DNA from: Lithospermum erythrorhizon
Lineage: Eukaryota > Streptophyta > Magnoliopsida > Boraginales > Boraginaceae
Assembly: GCA_019722365.1 (NCBI GenBank)
Contig: JADFUC010001960.1
Coordinates: forward strand, 90,990 to 154,989
Reading direction: 5' to 3'
Length of the DNA stretch: 64,000 nucleotides
Under the pieces are notes generated by a model. The model made no database searches. It was not told the DNA's origin and was given only the letters and a program-made list of their open reading frames with translations. The number at the start of each line of letters is the position of its first letter. Within the stretch, counting starts at the first letter, position 1. Both the position numbers and the translations under genes were made by a program. Shown piece by piece: positions 54,579-64,000 of the stretch.

Positions 54579-55151
54579 TGTTGGAGTTGAAGAGCATTTT
54601 CAAGAGTTTGGAGATGCGAGGATCGAGACGTGAACGGGGTTTCGTGGGGAGATTACTCGGCTCTGCGGAGTGGGCAGTGCGTATGGAGCTCGTCGAGGCC
54701 GTCGAGGAGGTCGTCGAGACCGAGTGCCGATGGGGTCTCGATGAAAGAGGATTTAGGTCACAAATTTCTTATAATCCCGAAAATATTCAATTTCTCTCAA
54801 AATTCCTTTTGTTCCAAATTCAATAGAGTTATTCTCTTGATTACTATCGTTAGTATATCGTTTAAGCTAAATCCCCAAGTATAGATTTGTAAATTTGAAA
54901 TCACGAGAAATTATAAAGTATTACTCAATTGGAGAAAGCTTAGTTTGATAGGACTTTGTAACAATCATTAGAGAGTTCTTTGTAGTTGATTTGCGGCGAC
55001 AACGGGCCTTGCGTTGAGGGAACGTATAAAGATGGGGTATTTACTTTCGGTATTTTCGGTGTGTGCGATTTCCAGATTACTGCGAGATATTAGACTTCGT
55101 AGGTTTGGGTGTTATGTTATATATTTGAATTTCTCTGGTTTGTTCCAAACA
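54579..55151 (+). repeat. 5' LTR of the 54.6-59.7 kb copia element
   Basis: Starts TGTTGGAGTTGAAGAGCATT and ends GTTCCAAACA. It shares AGTTTGGAGATGCGAGGAT, GGGCAGTGCGTATGGA, the AATAGAGTT region, ATTACTCAATTGGAGAAAGC and CTTCGTAGGTTTGGGTGTTA with the 3' LTR. Differences are mostly short indels in a GAGTCTCGAT-rich part. Confidence 0.85.
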
Positions 55152-58100
55152 ATTGGTATCAGAACTTGGTTGAAAGCTTGAGTCTAGATATAGTTTATCT
55201 GAAATTCAATGAAATACGAAGGAGTATCGACATATGCTGTAGATAAATTGATGGGGTTGATTTCGCCCCATTGGAAGATGAGCATGGAGGATTATTTGTA
55301 TGGTAAGAAGCTTACATGGCCTTTAGGCGAGGAAGCCGCAAATATGGAGATTGAAGAGTGGAGCAGGCTAGATAAGCGAGTCTTGGGTATAGTGAGACGT
55401 GCTTGTCTAGAAAGCGTTGTTGTTGCCCGATGGCCCGAAGGGGCCAGGCAAGGGCTTGATGATAGCTTTGTCGGGGTTATGAGAAACCATCCATATGACA
55501 GATACGGTTGATGGAAACAAGCTGTTTCACTTGAGGATGTCAATGAATACTCCGATTCTTGGCGCACATGGCCAATTTCCGATAGTTTGATAAATCAATT
55601 GTCTCTTGTTGAGGTTAACTTCGGATGAATTACAAGCGTTGATACTATTGGCATCTTTTGCGGATAGTTGGAAGCCCAGATGAGGCTGCTTGTGGAAGTA
55701 GTCGATCGGAAATGAAATTCTGCGGCTTAAAGGTGGTCGAAGAGCGTGTACGCTCAGGAAGTTCGGAAGAATGATGGAGTTGAGAAGGTTAGGTGAATAC
55801 TTAGGCCTTGAGGGGGTATGAACTATGACAAAGGGAAGCGACAAGAATAAATTGAGGTCAAAGTCAAGAGGAAAAGTAAGTCAATGTTTGGAGGGCCGTA
55901 CTCTTGAGTCTTGGGGATGTGTGAGGCGGGTCACGTATTCTGGCAGTCTGAGGCATCTCGGTGATCGTGAGGCAGCAGGCGTGTGAATGTTGTTGATGAC
56001 TATCGCGGATGCTTTCCTGCTGCTGTCACATTGATTGCTCGGTAATTCTTGAATTAGCAGTTCGGGGGCATGCGTTTCATACTACGCCGCTCGGGATATA
56101 ATGTTGAATTATATGAGTGGAGATTATGGGTCGGTTCATATCGCGCTAGCGGTGAGCGTAAGATTGAAGGTATGGGAGATGTGAACTTGAAGGCTGTCGA
56201 ATGGTTCTGCACGAAATTGACTAAAGTGAGGCATGTAGAAGGCTGGTGAAGAGAACTCATTTACATGGTCATTTGGATGAGATGAAGTTGCCGAACTATG
56301 TTTGGTGAAAGCTGAAGGTAGCTTGAGGTCACGATAGCCCCATGCTTGAGAGGAGTCGAAGATAGGTACTACGCAACTGGGAGTTCTCGAAATGACTATA
56401 GGCACACTTTATTGATGATAGTTAGAAGGCGTCTTTGTGTATGACAGTTGTTGTGGGCGAAAGGTATGGCGCTTATTTCGAAATAATGTGATACACGGAC
56501 TCAAATACATTGATCGTCGTATCTTGTGTGATGCAGGGAAGCGAGAAGAAAGTGAGTTTTTCTTCAAATTGGCGTTGAGCCTAAATATGAGAGGCTTGAG
56601 TTAGTTCACACGGTGTTTGAGGGACCGGCGCTGGTTACGTGGGAGGTTAAATCGTATTATGTGGCACTTCATTGATGATCGGCCGAGAAAAGTTTGGGTT
56701 TATTTTAAGAAAATAAGTCGAAGTGTATGATGTCTTGAAATGGAAATTTATGGTTGAGAATGAGGCAAATTTGAGAGTGAAGTGTTTGAGATCCGACAAT
56801 GGGGGTGAATACGGTGATATGGATTTGAACAATATTGTCTTGAGATGGAATAAGGATGCGAGGAAAACATTAGAGTGCAGCTACAGCGAGCGGAATAAAA
56901 TTTGAGAGGATGAAACCAAGGCGTTGAATGAGCGTCTTTAGAGTATGGGGTTACCTTGTGGTTTATCTCTCGAGAAGCGTTAAGGCGGACTGTCAATCTT
57001 CTTTGCTTTTCTTGATAAGCAGGAGGACGCCGGTCCACTGCGAGATTCGAAATTCGAAGTGGAGTTATAAGGGTAAAATTATTCTTTCTGAAAGTATTTG
57101 GTTGTTTAAGTATGTTCATGTTGATCACAGTACTAGAAATAAGCTTGAAACTAAATCCCCAGCATTTGCTATTTATTGGTTATGGCGGCCGAGATGGGAT
57201 ACATGTTCTATGATTTGAAGAACGGAAGATCGTTGACAGAATGTGGTCTTCAATGAGCAGTGTTATCTGAGGCAGAGCCGAGAAAGTGTTAGAGGAGAGG
57301 GGTGGAAGGAGAAGTCCTTGGTGAAATGCAGAAGAGTGAATGCGGGAGGCGTGACTGGGTCCAGCACCCAAACGTCTTAAATCGTACCTGCGCTCACGAA
57401 TCGCTTTGAAGATCCTTTTGTGATATACTTTTGAAGAGATACAAGGTTCCGGATGGAGGGAGGCAGTCGTGATAACATTTATGGTGATCAGCGGGGAGAG
57501 ATTGTTCTGAGGTGATCAAGATGCGAGACACTGATGCCGGAAAGTATCGTGTCAGAAAATCCTTCGGAGGTATTCTCCCTCTACTAACTTTACAGCATTG
57601 GCGACGGAGGCACATTAGTTATGTCGAGCGATGCAGAATGTGATGAAGCGTCCAGTGGGAGTTAAGCGATGAAAGAGAGATGGAGTCATTGTTGACTAAC
57701 ATGACGGGGGAGTTGGTAAGGCCGCCGGGAAGCAGAGAAGAATATTGCAGAATAAATGGGTCTACCGAATCAAGGAGGAACAGGATGGTAGCAAGCTGAC
57801 ATAAAGCTCGTTTGATTTGTCAAGGGATTCAGCCGGAGGGAAGGAATTGACTACACTGAAATATTCTCACCCGTAGTCAAGCTTGTGACAATCGAGGAAC
57901 TGTGCGGGATTGGTAGCGAGATGATGCACGCCCCGTCGGATGGATGTAAGCTGAACACTGCGTGGTGAATTACAGATGAAGAGTTATTAAATGAAGCGAG
58001 CCTCGAGGCTTTGAGGTTGTGGGGAAAGAAGATTTGATGCAAACTTTTAAGAAGCATGCGGCAGAAGCAAGCTCCGAGAAGCGTGAAATATTACCTTTGA

Positions 58101-59057
58101 TGCTATCAAAGGTTAAGTTTGTAAGTTGTGGGGCCGACAGCTAACATTTACATAAGGAAGTTTGAATTATGTTATCTTACTTCTTTATGTTGATGATATA
58201 TTGATTATGGGAGGCTGATTGCAAAAGAACATGTTAGAAGAAAAGAGTTGTCGATTAGGATTTGCGATGAAGGACTGGTGAGAAGCGACGAGTCGGGGAT
58301 ATGAAATAATGAGAGATTGGGATTCTGAGATTAACACGAAAAATACACGAAGAAGGTAATCAAGCGATTGACATCTTTGGATCTGAAAGCCTCGTAAGTA
58401 CCACAGTTAATTTTCATTTTCAGTGCTCGATCTGACATTCACGAGGAGGCGAAGATGATTTAGAGTATATGGATAGGAGTGCACTTTATCTTGCAACGTG
58501 GGTAGTCTTATGTTTCCGTAAATCTAGTACGGGGTTAGTGGGATATGTAGATCTTGATGATTGGTGATGTTGATAGTAGGAAGTCACTAGTGGATGTATA
58601 TTCACGTTTGGGGGAGTCTTACGCTATTAATTTGGAGATGAGTTACGACCCAGTAGTAGCATTGTCTAGTTGTAGGCGGACTATGTTGCTATGGTGGGAA
58701 GCCGTGAAAGAGATAGGATTTGGTTGGAGGCTTTTCTTTGAAGAATCTTGAGCATGGATGTAACACCTTGTCTTGTGATAGTCAGTCACGATTTATGCTA
58801 AAAATCCCGTGTTTAAATGCGAGGACAAAGCTAGGACTAAAGTTCCATTTAAATACGTTACGTATTGGAGAATGGGAGTCACGAGAAGCTTGACAAGATT
58901 CTAGGAGATCGGAATCCAGTGATATGTTTACAAAAGTTGTAAACAAGGCTTGAAGTTGTATTTGACTTGATTAACCTTCGGAAATGCATTTCAGAATGCC
59001 TAGCTGCTTGGAATGAGAGTCTTGAAAGCGATGATTTGAAAAGGCTTAGTGGGAGAT

Positions 59058-59658
59058 TGTTGAGTTAGAGCATTTGATAGTTTGGAGATGCGAGGATGAA
59101 CCCGTGAGACCACAGTCTCGATAGAGTCTCGATGCACAGAAATTGGGCAGTGCGTATGGAATGTCGAGAGGCAGCCGAGAGGTCATCGAGATAATCATCA
59201 GACCAGGGTCTCGATAGGATCTGGGTGAGCTGTTCGGCGGCATAAAGAGGGTTTAGGTCGCAACAACATAATCCAAAAATATTCCAATTTCTCTCAATTC
59301 CTTTTTGTTCCAAATTCAATAGAGTTGTTACTGCAACGATTCTTATCGTTAATATATCATTTTAAGTTAAATCTAGAGAGTGTAGATTTGTGGAATTTAG
59401 GGAATACTAAATTATAAAGTATTACTCAATTGGAGAAAGCTTAGTTTGATAGGACTTTGTAGCAATCATTGAGAGTTCTTTCTAATTGATTTACTTGGCC
59501 AGCAGGGCCATTACACTTGAGGGGGCACAATATAAAAATCTGGTGTTATTTACTTTCGGTATTTTCAATTGTTATGCATTCGGATTACTCGAGATGTTGG
59601 GCTTCGTAGGTTTGGGTGTTAGTCATCTATCCCCAGTTATATCGTTTGTTCCCTGACA
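59058..59658 (+). repeat. 3' LTR of the 54.6-59.7 kb copia element
   Basis: Starts TGTTGAGTTAGAGCATTTGA and ends TTCCCTGACA. It aligns along its whole length with 54579-55151 but is about 28 bp longer and contains many small differences, so the insertion is old or the repeat is poorly assembled. Confidence 0.85.
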
Positions 59659-59659
59659 A

Positions 59660-59912
59660 TTCTTATCCCTTTGGAGTGCAAATCTTCAAATGAATCTTAA
59701 CAAAGGCGAAGAACAATCTCTTCTTGATTACCGTGAACTTTGGAATAATTATCTTTTCAAGCGAGTGAAATACGTGAAGCCATCTTGTTTTAACACTTGG
59801 GCCCATTTGTATAATACTCAGTACCATGAGTTGTTATAGATAACCATTCTCTTGGTGGCCTCCTTGTAGAAAAGCTTGTCAGATATCTACATGGCAAAGA
59901 ACCTGAGCAATT
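59660..59912 (+). pseudogene. Coding-like remnant of unknown family, split by the copia insertion
   Basis: An open frame directly after the 3' LTR runs to a stop at 59837-59839. It includes LSLWSANLQMNLNKGEEQS, LLDYRELWNNYLFKRV and TWAHLYNTQYHELL. One base shift then restores a plausible continuation, IDNHSLGGLLVEKLVRYL followed by HGKEPEQF, up to the MITE at 59913. Composition and lack of low complexity suggest a real protein. If the copia element and one TTCTT copy are left out, the frame also continues upstream of 54579 (KENYIKSQKVF). I do not recognise the family. It could be a dead gene or part of another mobile element. Confidence 0.45.
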
Positions 59913-62040
<2,128 letters not shown>

Positions 62041-62240
62041 GTAGACTTGTCAAGCGAGCCGGTGGAAATGGCAAAGCAGACGAGCACAGTGGGCGGCTTG
62101 GCCCGGTAGCTCGGTTGGTCAATCAAGGCCCCGAGGCCCACGAGAGCCCGCGGTCCGTTCATAAGCGAAGCGGATAGGGGCGAGTTTAGCCCGGCCGAAC
62201 GGTTCGAGCCCACGAGGCGCTGGCGAGGTTCGATTCAGGC
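62041..62240. other. GC-rich block resembling a hAT subterminal region
   Basis: Dense GGCCC/GGGCC/CCCGG motifs (for example GGCCCGGTAGCTCGGTTGGT near 62100 and TAGCCCGGCCGAACGG near 62188), unlike the AT-rich surroundings. Blocks of this kind commonly flank plant hAT transposons, and hAT-like coding remnants lie 0.6-1.3 kb away. The minus-strand 79-codon open frame here has no recognisable domain. Confidence 0.4.
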
Positions 62241-62869
62241 CTTGAAGCCGATAATAAACGTTACGCTTATATTAAGCGATGGTAACATTTAATCAATTAG
62301 CATGTGGTCCAAATATATGAGTAGCGTGGTAGCATTTAATGCAAGCGTGGTAACGTTTAAAGCCATGAGATAAATCGGGGGAATTAACATGGTAACGTTA
62401 ATATAGTACCACGTTGCGAACTCTGGCAGGAAGTAAGATTTTTAGCAACAACACAAACCCGGTCGGCTTGATAGAAACAACATGACATAAAATTGCAAAC
62501 CATAAATACTAAATTGTTCAAATACTAAGTGCAAACCATGAATACTAAATTGTTCAAACACATTTTGACATAAAATAAAATAAACCATAATTGTTTCAAA
62601 GTACATAATAACATAAAACTAAAATACGTTCCTTTAATTGTGTTTCTTGGGAATAGATCAGGCGGGTACGGCGGTGGTGGATACCCACAAATAAATGACC
62701 TCGTATCCTCACTTGCTTGGCGGTAGATGATCCCGATCCCGAAGACCTGCTGATGATATACCTTTTCGTACCAGAAATCTCGGTAAACATTTTACTCGTA
62801 CGGTGTTTAAATCTCAACAAAAGCTCGATCGGATATTTCATGGAGGCCACTGCTTGATCGATGCTGCAA

Positions 62870-63510
62870 TCGGGTTATTAGATAGGTTAGTGGCTCCCAT
62901 TTACTTGGTGTCCATCCTAATGGCGGCATTGAGGGGTGGACACTTGTTAAACTTCCACCACGTCATCCTCATTAGCTCAAATTGCTAGAAAACTTCCCCT
63001 TAGAGCCTTAACGCACCCTCAGCATGAAATGACCCACAGGCAAGCAATTGTTTTCCGATCATGCTTTCCCGAGCATATTTGTACTATTTGTTGACCTTCC
63101 ATAATTGGAACATTTTTGGACATTAACCAACTTATATGGGAGATAATCATGCCATATTGATGCGAGAGTTTATTCTTTTGGTAGCTCCTTATGTTCTCAG
63201 CATGATTGAAGCGAGAAATATAAATTAACTTCTTTGTAAATCCAATCTATATCAATCAATGACATGTAACACACGTTATATCAAAATCATCAGACACACG
63301 ATATCGCTTTCGTCAAACAAACTTTCCAAAGGCCGTATTAAATGTCTTACCTATAAGTTCTTTTTGATCTTTAAAATATTTGAAAACAATACTACGCGTA
63401 GAAGCGGGGGAATCTGATGAGCTCGGGGTTAATAGCCTTTGATCAATGAATAAGCGCCATCCATCACAAAAATTAAAAGGCAAATTACTACCAATTACAA
63501 ATTTCATTGA
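62870..63510 (-). pseudogene. Degraded hAT-like transposase fragment
   Basis: Minus-strand pieces in several frames. LPFNFCDGWRLF sits at about 63440-63475, where hAT transposases have a conserved aromatic-rich segment. About 200 bp further on, FDITCVTCHWIDIDWIYK and VNLYFS resemble the Y-x-C-V-T-A-H-(F/W)-I-D-x-x-W segment of RICESLEEPER-type hAT proteins. Frameshifts and stops break everything. No terminal inverted repeat was found. Assignment rests on these short motifs only. Confidence 0.4.
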
Positions 63511-64000
63511 CTCGAATTTTATAAAAAACTCATTAAAACTAAAATTTCCAAAGGTTTGAGTATTAATTGTTGCTTCATAGCCTTACATTCCCAGGGAACA
63601 CTATCATAGTTATTTGATGTTTTGTTATTTAAGTATTACCCAATGGCCGGTACCACACTTGCCCCCCTCCCGTTTTTCCATACTAATTCCATCTTACAAT
63701 ATGCACAAAATTGCCTTTTGTTTCACTTTCGATCGCCATCGAAAGTGGTTTCCAGGCCATGAACTTTTTTTCTCTGTTATTACTCGTATTAATACTAGAT
63801 TGAGAATTAATTACGGGTAGGGACTCCCATAAAGTACATCATCTTCTAAATTAACAAGATTATTTGAATTGGTAGCACTAATTGAATTCGTTTAGGGGCC
63901 ATTATAAAATGTAAAACAACAAAATATAGCAAATAACAACTTAAAGATAGAATAGAATCGAGGAGCAAGCTGAAACTTTCGAATCGATGAATTAAGCAGC
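63511..64000. other. Non-coding tail of the window
   Basis: AT-rich, no supported gene, RNA or repeat pair. It may include the upstream end of the hAT relic. Confidence 0.5.

Larger units (their letters stand above)
54579..59658 (+). mobile_element. Decayed full-length Ty1/copia retrotransposon
   Basis: About 5.1 kb: 5' LTR 54579-55151, primer-binding site TGGTATCAGAACTTGG at 55154, internal region, purine tract AGTGGGAGAT (59049-59057) and 3' LTR 59058-59658. gag is at about 55209-55470 (HWKMSMEDYLYGKKL, EEWSRLDKRVLGIVRRA). The integrase core piece is WKFMVENEANLRVKCLRSDN with GGEYGDMD (about 56733-56820). The reverse transcriptase start is NKWVYRIKEEQDGSK (about 57755-57800), with SPVVKL later and a YVDD box at about 58189-58200 (LYVDDILIMG). 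Short deletions and frameshifts occur throughout. TTCTT lies at 54574-54578 and again at 59660-59664, suggesting a 5-bp target duplication with one base of end ambiguity. It is not autonomous. Confidence 0.85.

Overview
This is a stretch of an AT-rich plant nuclear genome, most likely a core eudicot. The evidence is genes with GT-AG introns encoding a chloroplast-type DUF2499 (Ycf49-like) protein, a serine carboxypeptidase-like protein and an anthocyanidin synthase relative, all set in a background of decayed Ty1/copia elements, hAT and CACTA DNA transposons, one Mutator-type MITE and many Stowaway-like MITEs. None of the three genes has a single long open frame; I rebuilt them by hand from splice sites and protein families. 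The genome is not identified further.

Layout. 1-24.2 kb is gene-poor: AT-rich DNA, a 564-bp Mutator-type MITE with a perfect 9-bp target duplication (3920-4483), a Stowaway-like MITE (7670-7912), TA microsatellites, a region of short CTTATAC/GTATAAG inverted motifs (14.56-14.96 kb) and a 1977-bp non-autonomous CACTA element flanked by TTA (20420-22396). 24208-27210 (minus) is an intact four-exon DUF2499 gene, with MITEs in two introns. 27626-34036 is a SIRE-like copia element whose pol is wrecked and whose 3' LTR has lost most of its interior. 34484-35985 is a dead hAT transposase.

37448-50522 (plus) is an eight-exon serine carboxypeptidase-like gene of 495 codons. All reading phases join and the Ser/Asp/His triad is present, although introns 3 and 4 together hold two copia carcasses, MITEs and two tandem arrays. 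54579-59658 is a third copia element with both LTRs; it split a coding-like sequence, and the remaining half lies at 59660-59912. A Stowaway-like MITE follows (59913-60170). It abuts the truncated 3' end of an anthocyanidin synthase (ANS/LDOX) pseudogene on the minus strand (60168-61530), which also has deletions, frameshifts and a lost 2-oxoglutarate-binding serine. The last 2 kb hold another hAT remnant.

The genes do not form an obvious pathway or cluster. The DUF2499 protein is expected in plastids, the carboxypeptidase in the secretory pathway or vacuole, and ANS in flavonoid biosynthesis. I found no CRISPR array, rRNA, tRNA, operon or clearly new multigene system. The most notable points are the broken ANS copy, the intact carboxypeptidase gene with transposon-loaded introns, and the repeat structures listed as findings.
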